Positions 45,568 to 53,883 of a DNA stretch of 64,000 bases are shown in pieces. Source of the stretch: Marinobacter maroccanus (lineage in GTDB: Bacteria; Pseudomonadota; Gammaproteobacteria; Pseudomonadales; Oleiphilaceae); assembly GCF_002933275.1 (NCBI RefSeq), contig NZ_PSSX01000011.1, positions 1-64,000 on the forward strand, written 5' to 3'. The notes beneath the pieces are model-generated. The model was given only the letters and a program-made list of their open reading frames with translations. It searched no databases and had not been told where the DNA came from. The first letter of the stretch is position 1. Every line of letters begins with the position of its first letter. The position numbers and the translations under genes were made by a program.

Positions 45568-45891
45568 CTATACTTTTGTTGTTTTCTGTTTTTCGAATGC
45601 TGCCTCCGGCAGAGGCACACACTCTATGGTCAAATCCGTCAACGGGTAGATTCTGCAAGCCAGCACCTCACCCTTATCGATGGCTTCCGGCGGCACGTGA
45701 GCCTTGCTCATCTTTCCGCACTCGAAATCACCTTCTACAATCCGAATCTTGCAGAAACCGCAGCCACCGCCACGGCACCCGACCGGCACACATTTCTTGC
45801 CTGCCTGCTCCATTGCCTTAAGGACGCTCTGGCCCTCCTGGCAAAGGAAGTGATCGCCGGTTGTCCGGTTGTTTACCTGGAATCCGGCCAT
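45568..45891 (-). CDS. dmpQ: Chloroplast-type [2Fe-2S] ferredoxin (DmpQ/XylT)
   Basis: 107 aa. Cluster cysteines at 39, 44, 47 and 79 (CRGGGCGFC, then LACRIY), the plant-type pattern. XylT and DmpQ re-reduce the iron of catechol 2,3-dioxygenase when it is inactivated by some substituted catechols. Start ATG 45891 after GGGAGGTGGCC; 11 bp before dmpB. Confidence 0.93.
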   Translation of the reverse strand: MAGFQVNNRTTGDHFLCQEGQSVLKAMEQAGKKCVPVGCRGGGCGFCKIRIVEGDFECGKMSKAHVPPEAIDKGEVLACRIYPLTDLTIECVPLPEAAFEKQKTTKV

Positions 45892-45904
45892 GGCCACCTC
45901 CCGG

Positions 45905-46966
45905 TCAGATCTTCTTGAACAGAGCTGAACGCTGGGTTTCTTCCGCACCGTCAGCCGCTGTCAGGAATTTCTCCATGAAAATGTCCCGCTCGAACAACCG
46001 GCCCTGCATCAAGGCGGTGATCGCCGCATCAATCATCGGTGGCGGTCCACACAGGTAGGCTTTGTTGCCGGCGAATCGGCCATCAAAATGTGCCTTGGCG
46101 GCTTCGTGCACGTAGCCCTGGTATCCGCTCCAGTCGGCATCATCCTCGGCCTGACTCAACGCAGGCACGTAGGTGAAGTTGTCGTGGTCACGATCGAGGG
46201 CTTCAAACAACTCGCGGTTGTAAAGCTCGGCCTGGTTGCGGGCACCCTGGAACAACACGATTTTGCGTTCATCGTTCTGCTCCAGTAGGTCCAGAATCAT
46301 CGATTGCGGGCTCGACAGGCCGGAGCCACCGGCGATGAAAATCAGGTCGCCGGGCTGAGAGCTGCGCACGAAGAACTGGCCGTAAGGGCCCGACAACTGG
46401 AGTTGATCGCCCGCTTTCAGTTGCTCGTGGATATATGATGTGGCAGCACCGCCTTCGACCAGGCGAACATGCAGCTCCACTTCATCAGCCTTGCTGGGCT
46501 GGTTGGCCAGGGAGAAGGCCCGGGCGCCATCAACGCCAGGTAGTTCAATGTTGATGTACTGGCCAGCCTGGAAGGTCATGGGCCGGTCCAGCTTCAGGTG
46601 CAGCCCCTTGATGGTCGGCGACAAGTCCACGATGTCGGTGACAGTTGCGGCGTAATCCTCAACAGGATGGCCTTCAAAGTCAGGATCAACATCAATGTCG
46701 GCTTCGATAGTGACATCGCTCTCGACGGTCGCGCAGCAGGCCAGCACCTTGCCTTCATCCCTCTCCACATCCATCAAGGCAAACGGTGAGGCGTCACCGA
46801 TCTCAACGTCGCCCTCAAGCACCTGCACCTTGCAGGTAGCGCAGGTGCCGTGACCGCAGGCAAACGGCAACCAGACGCCCTGACGGAGCGCCGCCGCGAG
46901 GATGGTCTGGCCATCCTCCACTTCGATCTGCTCGCCAATGGGTTCTATAGTTACTGTATGGCTCAT
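45905..46966 (-). CDS. dmpP: Phenol hydroxylase reductase component
   Basis: 353 aa. N-terminal [2Fe-2S] domain with ACGHGTCATCKV and a later VLACCAT; FAD domain with ARAFSLANQP; NAD domain with FIAGGSGLSSPQSMI. Passes electrons from NADH through FAD and the cluster to the di-iron oxygenase DmpLNO. Confidence 0.95.
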   Translation of the reverse strand: MSHTVTIEPIGEQIEVEDGQTILAAALRQGVWLPFACGHGTCATCKVQVLEGDVEIGDASPFALMDVERDEGKVLACCATVESDVTIEADIDVDPDFEGHPVEDYAATVTDIVDLSPTIKGLHLKLDRPMTFQAGQYINIELPGVDGARAFSLANQPSKADEVELHVRLVEGGAATSYIHEQLKAGDQLQLSGPYGQFFVRSSQPGDLIFIAGGSGLSSPQSMILDLLEQNDERKIVLFQGARNQAELYNRELFEALDRDHDNFTYVPALSQAEDDADWSGYQGYVHEAAKAHFDGRFAGNKAYLCGPPPMIDAAITALMQGRLFERDIFMEKFLTAADGAEETQRSALFKKI

Positions 46967-46976
46967 AGCGCTACCC

Positions 46977-47336
46977 TCAGTATCCGACGTTTGCCATACC
47001 GTCCAGGCCGGGAGTGGTCACTGTCAGCATGCTTTTGTGATCAATACCGTTGTCTATCAGGCTGGCATCGGCATTCGGTGTAAAAGGCTCGTCGTTCAGC
47101 AGCCATTGCGCCTTCAAAAAGTCCGCCTTGGCAGAATCCGGGTGCGACGCGGTGGCCGGTTTGATGATCTCGTCCACCAGTGCACGGAAGGACATGTCCG
47201 GCTGCACCAAAAGTGCAAAGGGTGCACAGAACATCAGGTGGTTGGGCCAGTAGACGTACAGCAGCTGCATGCCGTTGAAGTTCTCAACCTTATCTTTGGC
47301 TTCAAACTTGTAGTCGTATAAAGCGTTAACACTCAT
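46977..47336 (-). CDS. dmpO: Phenol hydroxylase oxygenase subunit (P4)
   Basis: 119 aa. SVNALYDYKFEAKDKVENFNG and LLYVYWPNHLMFCAPF match the gamma subunit of soluble di-iron phenol hydroxylases. Start at ATG 47336 behind AAGGTGACC; the upstream GTG is discarded. Part of the (LNO)2 oxygenase. Confidence 0.93.
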   Translation of the reverse strand: MSVNALYDYKFEAKDKVENFNGMQLLYVYWPNHLMFCAPFALLVQPDMSFRALVDEIIKPATASHPDSAKADFLKAQWLLNDEPFTPNADASLIDNGIDHKSMLTVTTPGLDGMANVGY

Positions 47337-47408
47337 AGTGGTCACCTTGTTGTTTTTGTGGGTGAATCGCCTGGCGCGGTTGTCGGCCAGACGACTCCCG
47401 AATCAATT

Positions 47409-48944
47409 TCAGGCTGCATCCTTTTTCTCGTCCGCCGGCTTGAGGCCCTTGATGGACAGCCAGCGCTTGTGGTCTGGAGAGCCCAGGTACTCGAAATTGT
47501 CCTCGCCGATGTTGATGTGGTAATACTTCTGCACCACGGTCTCGACGTCTGCGCCTTCACAGTTGCCCTGATAGATCTGGTGCACCGGCAGCCAAGCCTG
47601 AATGTACTTCTCCGGTTCATGCTCGAAAATTTCACAGCAGGCTTCAGAGCAGAAGTGATAGCGCTCGCCTTCGTACTTCAACTGACGGTGACTGAGCTTG
47701 GTGGGCGCACCCATCTCGGTGAACAGCGTCGGCACCTGACACACCTGGCAGAGTTGCGGCAAGGTGTTGTTGTAGAACCGACGGCCAGCAGCAGCTTCCT
47801 TCGCCAAATGCTCGTAACGTGGGCGGTAGTACTTGTCGAAAGTGTCCGGGTACTTCTCGGACATCCAGTCCATCTCTTCCTTCTCTGGAATCCAGGTATG
47901 GAAGTTGGTGGCCTGGCTGTACTGGTAGAAGGTTGTCCACAGTTGGTGGCTCAGATGATGCTTGGCATCGTTGGCGACTTCCTGGTATTTGGGCGGACGA
48001 ATGCCGTAACGCTCAAGATCCTTGAACAGGGCGCCACCGTTCTGCTCGTAGTACACTTCCCAGGCCTCAGACCAGGACATGACTTTGTTCGGCAGCATGT
48101 AGTCCATCATCATGCTGACCAGGCTGAGCAGGCGGAAACCACGCCAGAACCACTTGTCGATCCAGCGCTGAACGATGGGCACGTTGTCTTCGTGCTGCTC
48201 TAGGATGAACTTGATCACCTCAAGGCCCAGGGTCATGTGGCGTGCTTCGTCTGACTGTGCAGAGAAGCCGAAGGTGACGGTGGCCATGTCGCCGTTGTAG
48301 GCCGCACCCGACATGAACGGTACGAACAAGAGGTTAGTCAGCACATATTCGAATGAGAAAGAAATCGCAGTCAGGAATTCGAACGGACCGGCGGTGCGGG
48401 CATCGTCAAAGAATGACTTGGGCACCGACAGGAACCATACCCGGTCGTGCATGTGCGCGGCATCATGCAGGCCGTTAAAGTGCTTGTTGTAGTGGCTCAT
48501 CGCGTGTTGCTGGGTCTGAGAATGACGCAGCTCGTCAATCGCCTGCATCTGGCAGGCCACCCGCGCACCGGTACCACTGAACTGACGACCTGTTTTGGCA
48601 TAACCCTGGAAGGCCGCGTGTTCCAGCGGAGAGACACCACTGAGGAACAGTTTCAGAGCGTTGACGTAGCGAGCGTCTGAAATGTTCTGGTGGCCATTAT
48701 TCTGGGCAAACGCATCAAAAATGGCGTACAGCTTCTTCTCTTTTTCCGCCTGGTACTTCCAGTAAGAATCCATGGTCAGACGGAACGGGTCTTCCCACTG
48801 GGACCAGTCGGTGATCTTGATTCCTTCAAAGTCCTCGTCCGGAAAAATGTCTTTCTTTTTCTGGTAGGTCGGTTCCCAACCCATGTCGCGGGTCAGATAC
48901 TGGTATTTATCTTTGAGATTCAATTTCTTGTTTTGAACAGCCAT
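47409..48944 (-). CDS. dmpN: Phenol hydroxylase large catalytic subunit (P3)
   Basis: 511 aa bacterial multicomponent monooxygenase alpha subunit. Di-iron ligands are visible as the two E-x-x-H motifs in QAIDELRHSQTQQH and QSDEARHMTLGLE, with other Glu ligands between. Inserts one oxygen atom into phenol to give catechol. Start ATG 48944 after GGGAGAACC, overlapping nothing but 14 bp short of dmpM. Confidence 0.96.
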   Translation of the reverse strand: MAVQNKKLNLKDKYQYLTRDMGWEPTYQKKKDIFPDEDFEGIKITDWSQWEDPFRLTMDSYWKYQAEKEKKLYAIFDAFAQNNGHQNISDARYVNALKLFLSGVSPLEHAAFQGYAKTGRQFSGTGARVACQMQAIDELRHSQTQQHAMSHYNKHFNGLHDAAHMHDRVWFLSVPKSFFDDARTAGPFEFLTAISFSFEYVLTNLLFVPFMSGAAYNGDMATVTFGFSAQSDEARHMTLGLEVIKFILEQHEDNVPIVQRWIDKWFWRGFRLLSLVSMMMDYMLPNKVMSWSEAWEVYYEQNGGALFKDLERYGIRPPKYQEVANDAKHHLSHQLWTTFYQYSQATNFHTWIPEKEEMDWMSEKYPDTFDKYYRPRYEHLAKEAAAGRRFYNNTLPQLCQVCQVPTLFTEMGAPTKLSHRQLKYEGERYHFCSEACCEIFEHEPEKYIQAWLPVHQIYQGNCEGADVETVVQKYYHINIGEDNFEYLGSPDHKRWLSIKGLKPADEKKDAA

Positions 48945-48958
48945 GATGGTTCTCCCGA

Positions 48959-49228
48959 TTATTTCCACTCAAGAATGAAGTGGTCATCGTCTTCATCGAC
49001 ATTGCCGCCGATGCTGATGACATTTATGAGCATTTCCTGAACGTCCCAATCGCGTCCGAGCTTTTCTTCCATGGTTTCCCGGTTCATCACCAGGCGCTTC
49101 TCGGCCTGGATCCGAATCATCGCCGGCTGGTGCTGCATTTCCGCATGAGGGTTATCGTCCATAACCGCTTCGGCGAGATAGCGAGAGTCGTCGTTGTCTT
49201 GAAATACAATGAATACCAGCTGGCTCAT
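48959..49228 (-). CDS. dmpM: Phenol hydroxylase activator (effector) protein P2
   Basis: 89 aa MmoB/DmpM family. QLVFIVFQDNDDSRYLAEAV and MIRIQAEKRLVMNRETMEEKLGRDWD match the cofactor-free effector needed for full turnover. Overlaps dmpL stop by 4 bp. Confidence 0.95.
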   Translation of the reverse strand: MSQLVFIVFQDNDDSRYLAEAVMDDNPHAEMQHQPAMIRIQAEKRLVMNRETMEEKLGRDWDVQEMLINVISIGGNVDEDDDHFILEWK

Positions 49229-50226
49229 GCTGAGACTCCCTGGCTCTGCAGACCGAATTTCTTCAGGCGGGTAGAAAGCTCTGCCCGGGATTCATCGAGG
49301 GCGTCAATACCGACGGAGGCTTCGGCCAGTGGCTTGAGGGCGTTGTAGGCCTGCGGCTCCCACTGATCGATCCACGTCTGGAGCAGTTCGCGGTTGGCTT
49401 CACTCTCACCCGACACGGCCTTGATCATGGCGTTGGTCCAGCGCAGTGACTCTTTGTACCAGTCCCGCATGAACTCGGTGAGCATGGACACGTCTTCCGC
49501 GCCCTGGCTCTCGAACCAGGCGTCCATCTTGTCGTAAATCAGGGTATACATGAGCCCGTCGAGCAAAATGTTCTGTACCAGAGTCAGCTCAAACCAGTCG
49601 TCAACCACCAGGGTGTCTTCCACCAGTTTGCGCATGGGCTGCCACAGCTCGTCCTCCATCCAATAGCCTTTGGACTCGTCCAGTGCCTTACCGGTACTGC
49701 CGTCGATCATCAGAGCAATGCGAGACAGATACTGGCCAATACCCAGACGATCCATCGCGGTGTAGATGTGCATCTGTGAAACGGTGGTGGCTACCGCCTC
49801 ACCCGCAATCTTGCTGTTGTTCATGTTGGCGCCCAATTCAACATGGCGCAGGGGCACCAGCAGGCGCAGCAGTTGCTTCTGGGTTTCTTCCGGAAGCCGG
49901 GTCAGCAGGTTGCGCTTGTCGCAAAAACCGAAGCTGGTCTCGGCTGCTTCCTGCATTTTTGCCCGGTTACCCACGTAGGCGCCGTAGTAGAACTGGCGGG
50001 GATCAGACACCGCGTACCAGTCTTCCATGCGGATGGCGGTGCGGCGATCATCATTGAGCTCGTATCGGGAATCCCACTGGGGGCGGTAATGAAAGTTGGT
50101 TTTCGCCTCCAAGTCGTAGCTTGCTTCCTGATAGCGCGTCGCCGGCTTGTCACCGAAACGGCGAGCAATGTGGCTGTAGGTGTGACGAATGGGCTCCACC
50201 GAAGTGGTTTTGATTTCAATACTCAT
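49225..50226 (-). CDS. dmpL: Phenol hydroxylase oxygenase subunit (P1)
   Basis: 333 aa beta subunit of the di-iron oxygenase: RRFGDKPATRYQEASYDLEA, then HVELGANMNNSKIAGEAVAT. Same fold as DmpN but without a full set of iron ligands; structural in the (LNO)2 complex. Follows dmpK after 57 bp. Confidence 0.94.
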   Translation of the reverse strand: MSIEIKTTSVEPIRHTYSHIARRFGDKPATRYQEASYDLEAKTNFHYRPQWDSRYELNDDRRTAIRMEDWYAVSDPRQFYYGAYVGNRAKMQEAAETSFGFCDKRNLLTRLPEETQKQLLRLLVPLRHVELGANMNNSKIAGEAVATTVSQMHIYTAMDRLGIGQYLSRIALMIDGSTGKALDESKGYWMEDELWQPMRKLVEDTLVVDDWFELTLVQNILLDGLMYTLIYDKMDAWFESQGAEDVSMLTEFMRDWYKESLRWTNAMIKAVSGESEANRELLQTWIDQWEPQAYNALKPLAEASVGIDALDESRAELSTRLKKFGLQSQGVSA

Positions 50227-50283
50227 ATCAACCTTTCCGTTTTGTTTTTGTGGATCAGAGTGATGTGGGTTTTGCGCTGCCGT

Positions 50284-50544
50284 TCAGTAACGCTCTCCGC
50301 GTTCACCGAAGCGCCACTTGATCATGTCCTCATCGATCTGACGGATCATGTCGGAGTCCATGTGGACAACGTTGTTGTGCTTGCAGAAAATTTCGAAAGC
50401 CTCTCTGGGTAAAACCAGTTCGACGAACAGCTCCGGGTGACCGATGGCAAAATCGAATTCCACGAACTTGTCGCCCGGCTCGCTGCGAACCCGGATATAA
50501 CGGGTCATCTCGTCAAAGGTTTTGGTGTGAAGGTCGCTGTTCAT
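50284..50544 (-). CDS. dmpK: Phenol hydroxylase assembly protein P0
   Basis: 86 aa. YIRVRSEPGDKFVEFDFAIGHPELF matches DmpK, the assembly factor that aids iron loading of the oxygenase apoprotein and then dissociates. First gene of the operon. Start ATG 50544 has only a weak ribosome site (GCGGTG); a GTG three codons upstream is possible. The sigma-54 promoter lies about 45-60 bp upstream. Confidence 0.92.
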   Translation of the reverse strand: MNSDLHTKTFDEMTRYIRVRSEPGDKFVEFDFAIGHPELFVELVLPREAFEIFCKHNNVVHMDSDMIRQIDEDMIKWRFGERGERY

Positions 50545-50586
50545 GATTTGCACCGCTTTGTTTGCTTTTTGTCTGAGAAGGTGAGG

Positions 50587-50602
50587 AGCAACGGGTGTGC
50601 CA
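50587..50602 (-). promoter_or_regulatory. Sigma-54 promoter (Po) of the dmp operon
   Basis: On the minus strand the sequence reads TGGCAC-ACCCG-TTGCT, a perfect match to the sigma-54 -24/-12 consensus TGGCAC-N5-TTGCW. Predicted transcription start is near 50576, about 30 bp before dmpK. It fits the known dependence of dmp operons on DmpR and sigma-54. Confidence 0.92.
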
Positions 50603-50718
50603 AACCCTTCAAAAAGGCGAGCGCAAACTTACATCCAACTGTTTTTCATACAGTTATCAGCTATTCGAAATGAATCAGCGTGAATAAAACCGGGAGGGTG
50701 ACCGCTACTTCCGGGGCT

Positions 50719-50738
50719 ATTTTTTACTAAATGATCAA
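50719..50738 (-). promoter_or_regulatory. Upstream activator site (DmpR/XylR-type) for the dmp operon
   Basis: Minus-strand TTGATCATTTAGTAAAAAA, closely repeated before the second sigma-54 promoter (52701). It lies about 140-160 bp upstream of the predicted start, the usual distance for DmpR/XylR enhancer sites (TTGATCAATTGATCAA-type). Assignment by sequence likeness. Confidence 0.7.
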
Positions 50739-50799
50739 TTTTCACAGTCCGGATAACCAAATGCTGAGACGGTATGATCCAGCCCTGCTGCAATCAGTT

Positions 50800-50821
50800 T
50801 TTTTTATCATTTGGTTGATTT
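50800..50821 (-). promoter_or_regulatory. Second, weaker DmpR-type half site, overlapping the dmpR promoter
   Basis: Minus strand reads AATCAACCAAATGATAAAAA; the TGATAAAAA half matches the strong sites. The ATCA/TTGAT imperfect repeat overlaps the -35 box of the dmpR promoter, so DmpR binding here could also dampen its own gene. Confidence 0.45.
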
Positions 50822-50842
50822 GTGGCATCCATCAGGTATTAA
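50815..50842 (+). promoter_or_regulatory. Putative sigma-70 promoter of dmpR
   Basis: TTGATT (50815-50820) and TATTAA (50837-50842) with a 16 bp spacer lie about 75 bp before dmpR. The rest of 50545-50916 holds no gene; it is the shared control region of dmpK and dmpR. Confidence 0.45.
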
Positions 50843-50916
50843 CTATTTAAGCGAAATGCCAACACGCTCTCCGAAAAGAGCAGTCCCCGCCGACAACAAC
50901 AAAAGGGGTAACCACC

Positions 50917-52620
50917 ATGGCTGTAAGCTACAAGCCACAGCTGAGTTATTCAGACTTCAGGGATCTCAAGGACCAGATCCAGTTTCAATCCACGGAGGGC
51001 AAAATCTGGTTTGGCGAACAGCGTATGCTGTTGATGAATCTCAGTTCATTGGCAGCATTCCGTCGCGAGATCGTTAATAGCATGGGCATTGAGAGAGCCA
51101 AGGGGTTCTTCCTGAGGCTTGGCTATCTCTCTGGCCTGAAGGATGCCGAGCTGGCCCGCAAGCTAAGGCCTCATTGCGGTGAGCTGGACATTTTTCTGGC
51201 CGGCCCACAACTGCACTCGCTAAAGGGCATGGTGAAAGTCGTTCCCCTGGAGATAGATCTGGACCAGGAAACTGGAGATTTCTACGGACGGTTCGAATGG
51301 ATCGACTCCTGGGAGGTCGAGATCTGCAAGACCGAGCTGGGTCTTATGAAAGAGCCTGCCTGCTGGGTACTGCTGGGGTATGCGTGCGCTTATACCTCAT
51401 CCTTCATGGGCCGGGAGATCATCTTCAGGGAAGTCAGCTGCCGGGGCTGTGGGGATGAAAAATGCGTGATTGAGGGGAAACCCGCCGAGCAATGGAAGGA
51501 TGGAAAAGAGTTTTCCCGCTATTTCAAAGCCGATCCGATCATCGAAGAGCTTTACGATCTCCAGGAGCAACTAAACTCCTTGCGAAGCTCCTTTCAGCGG
51601 CAAGAAGGCCAATATTACGGTATTGGCCAGTCGGCATCCTATAACAAGGTTTGCCGGATGATCGACAAGGCCGCACAGGGCAAAGTATCGGTACTTCTTC
51701 TGGGCGAGACCGGCGTCGGCAAGGAAGTAATAGCCCGCAGTGTCCATTTGCGAAGCGCAAGGGCTGATGGGCCCTTCATCGCCGTGAATTGCGCGGCCAT
51801 TCCGCCGGATCTGATTGAGGCGGAACTTTTCGGCGTCGAAAAAGGCGCCTATACGGGTGCGAACCAGTCGAGAGAAGGGCGTTTCGAGCGCGCCAACGGT
51901 GGAACCATCTTTCTGGACGAGGTTGTGGAGCTCACTCCCAGAGCCCAGGCCACCCTGCTCAGAGTATTACAGGAAAGTGAACTTGAAAGAGTGGGCGACA
52001 ATCGCACCCGAAAGGTCAATGTTCGAGTGATAGCCGCCACCAACGAGAGCCTTGAACAGGCAGTCGAGGACGGCCGCTTCAGAGCCGACCTGTTTTATCG
52101 CCTAAACGTTTTCCCGGTGAGAATCCCACCGTTGCGGGAACGACTTGAAGATCTGCCTTTGCTGGCCGGCCACTTCCTGGAAAAGTTCCACGCCCAGTAT
52201 GAAAAACGCACTCTGGGGTTATCGGACAAAGCCCTGGCCCTGTGCATGAACTATCAGTGGCCGGGCAATATACGGGAGCTTGAGAATGTCATTGAGCGCG
52301 GTGTCATCCTAACCGACAACAACGAATCCATCAGTCAGGATGCCCTGTTCGTCTCGCCTCCTCCATCTGAGCCAATGCCCATAGAACGAATCGATGCAGA
52401 CGGTAATGTCTGCATCGGCCAGGCTGCCGGCAAGGAGGAGAGCTGGTCTGATCATATCATCAACAGCGGAATCAGCCTGGAAGAAGTGGAAGAAACACTG
52501 ATGCGGCAGGCCATGGAACAGGCAAATCAGAATGTCTCAGGGGCTGCTCGAATTCTGGGGCTGACCCGTCCCGCTCTCGCCTATCGACTCAAGAAAACTG
52601 GCATTCTCGCTGAAAACTGA
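50917..52620 (+). CDS. dmpR: Phenol-responsive sigma-54 activator DmpR/MopR/PoxR type
   Basis: 567 aa. Sensor domain XylR_N plus V4R (about 15-205): His100 and Trp128 line up with MopR His106 and Trp134 that hold phenol, and Cys149, Glu172, Cys175 and Cys183 with its zinc ligands, at a constant offset of six. AAA+ domain with Walker A GETGVGKE (263-270), sigma-54 contact loop GAYTGA (310-315, Phe to Tyr) and Walker B GGTIFLDE (328-335). C-terminal Fis-type helix-turn-helix in [20 protein letters not shown]. Phenol binding relieves inhibition by the sensor domain. Divergent from dmpK. Confidence 0.95.
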   Translation: MAVSYKPQLSYSDFRDLKDQIQFQSTEGKIWFGEQRMLLMNLSSLAAFRREIVNSMGIERAKGFFLRLGYLSGLKDAELARKLRPHCGELDIFLAGPQLHSLKGMVKVVPLEIDLDQETGDFYGRFEWIDSWEVEICKTELGLMKEPACWVLLGYACAYTSSFMGREIIFREVSCRGCGDEKCVIEGKPAEQWKDGKEFSRYFKADPIIEELYDLQEQLNSLRSSFQRQEGQYYGIGQSASYNKVCRMIDKAAQGKVSVLLLGETGVGKEVIARSVHLRSARADGPFIAVNCAAIPPDLIEAELFGVEKGAYTGANQSREGRFERANGGTIFLDEVVELTPRAQATLLRVLQESELERVGDNRTRKVNVRVIAATNESLEQAVEDGRFRADLFYRLNVFPVRIPPLRERLEDLPLLAGHFLEKFHAQYEKRTLGLSDKALALCMNYQWPGNIRELENVIERGVILTDNNESISQDALFVSPPPSEPMPIERIDADGNVCIGQAAGKEESWSDHIINSGISLEEVEETLMRQAMEQANQNVSGAARILGLTRPALAYRLKKTGILAEN

Positions 52621-52700
52621 TTCTGAAAAAGGTATCTGCGACATGGAAGTTGCGCCTGCTTCACACCGGCTGTGACGAAATGGACAACCCCGCCCAACGC

Positions 52701-52722
52701 TTGATCATTTGATAAAAATCAA
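52701..52722 (+). promoter_or_regulatory. DmpR-type upstream activator site before the Ycf48/MMPL operon
   Basis: TTGATCATTTGATAAAAATC plus AA. It matches the site upstream of dmpK in 17 of the first 19 positions on that gene's reading strand, and contains the inverted elements TTGATC/TGAT. It lies about 120 bp upstream of the -12 of the sigma-54 promoter at 52816. Confidence 0.7.
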
Positions 52723-52815
52723 CGCTGTGATCCACGTTATCGAAAACGCAAACCTGCCAAGAAAGAAAGTAATTTTCAAAGTTATTTCAAAGCCTTAGAT
52801 TTTTTAAACCCGTTC

Positions 52816-52831
52816 TGGCACAACCGTTGCT
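52816..52831 (+). promoter_or_regulatory. Sigma-54 promoter of the Ycf48-MMPL-DUF1302-DUF1329 operon
   Basis: TGGCAC-AACCG-TTGCT, a perfect -24/-12 match, identical in core to Po of dmp. Predicted start near 52843, 37 bp before the first gene. The intergenic region 52621-52879 otherwise holds only the activator site and an A/T-rich stretch (52740-52810) suited to DNA bending. Confidence 0.9.
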
Positions 52832-52879
52832 GAACCACCGTCAGTCGCTTTTTCACAAAAACAAAGACGGTGACCTAAC

Positions 52880-53881
52880 ATGCCATACGCTTTGGAATGC
52901 CCACGAGGCACATTTCCACCTACGCTCGCCTTTGTCGGCCTGTCCACATTGTTACTGAGCGGTTGTGAGGCCCCGCTGAATCTGGAGGCGGTGCGACAAC
53001 AATCACAGCAGGCCGTTCAACGAACCGATTTTTTCCAGGCCGTTGCGCAGAACGATCGCGTTATCGCCATTGCTGGCAATACCGGAACTATGCTGGTAAG
53101 CGATGACGGCGGCCAGAGCTGGCAACGGGTGCCCGTATCCACCAACGAGAGCTTTCTCTCCCTCGATGCCTGCCCGGATGGCAGCTTCATTGCACTGACC
53201 TTTGACAACCAGTTCTGGCATGGCAACTCGGCTGGTACCCAATGGACTGCCCATGAGCTTCCAAGCCAGGAACAGATGATGACCGCCGCTTGTTCACCTG
53301 ATGGCAGCTGGTGGGCAGGCGGAAGCTTCACAACGATTCAAAGTTCAACAGACCAGGGCGCCTCCTGGCAGGAAACCACACTTAACGAAGACGCCATTCT
53401 CACAAACCTTCAGTTCCTTGATTCGGAAACGGCAATGGCAACCGGTGAGTACGGCCTCTTGCTCAAAACCCTCGATGGTGGCCAGAGCTGGGACTACGCC
53501 GGTTACCTGCCGGAAGAATTCTATCCCCATTCCGCTCACTTCAGTTCGGCAACCGAAGGCTGGGTGGGTGGACTGAACGGTTTCATCTACCACACCACGG
53601 ACGGTGGCGAGACCTGGAATCGTCAGGAAACAGACACCAGCATGCCGGTTTTCGGATTCATCACCGCCGGCGACTCCCTGTTTGCCCTGGGCGACAACGC
53701 CACTGTTATGGCGCTTCAAGAGAACCAGTGGACAAGCCTGGAAACGCCCAACCAGCCGCTTTACCTCCGCGATGGCGTTGCCCTCAACAACAGCCAGTTG
53801 CTCGTGGCCGGTGGCCGCGGCCTGCTCCTTCAAGTTGACATTCCCGTGGCCAAGGTGGCCAGCAAAAACCGAGGTAATTGA
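52880..53881 (+). CDS. Ycf48-like beta-propeller lipoprotein
   Basis: 333 aa. Lipoprotein signal with lipobox LLSGC, then Asp-box repeats (DDGGQSW, TDQGASW, LDGGQSW, TDGGETW) typical of the BNR/Ycf48 six- or seven-bladed propeller. Ycf48 itself helps photosystem II assembly; in proteobacteria homologues recur beside MMPL and DUF1302/DUF1329 genes, with unknown role, perhaps assembly of the envelope complex. First gene of the sigma-54 operon, 2 bp ahead of the transporter gene. Confidence 0.82.
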   Translation: MPYALECPRGTFPPTLAFVGLSTLLLSGCEAPLNLEAVRQQSQQAVQRTDFFQAVAQNDRVIAIAGNTGTMLVSDDGGQSWQRVPVSTNESFLSLDACPDGSFIALTFDNQFWHGNSAGTQWTAHELPSQEQMMTAACSPDGSWWAGGSFTTIQSSTDQGASWQETTLNEDAILTNLQFLDSETAMATGEYGLLLKTLDGGQSWDYAGYLPEEFYPHSAHFSSATEGWVGGLNGFIYHTTDGGETWNRQETDTSMPVFGFITAGDSLFALGDNATVMALQENQWTSLETPNQPLYLRDGVALNNSQLLVAGGRGLLLQVDIPVAKVASKNRGN

Positions 53882-53883
53882 TC

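Noticed and set aside
52715..52730. IHF binding site between the activator site and the sigma-54 promoter
   Set aside because: AATCAACGCTGTG is close to the consensus but misses a key T, and overlaps the activator site; not strong enough to list.
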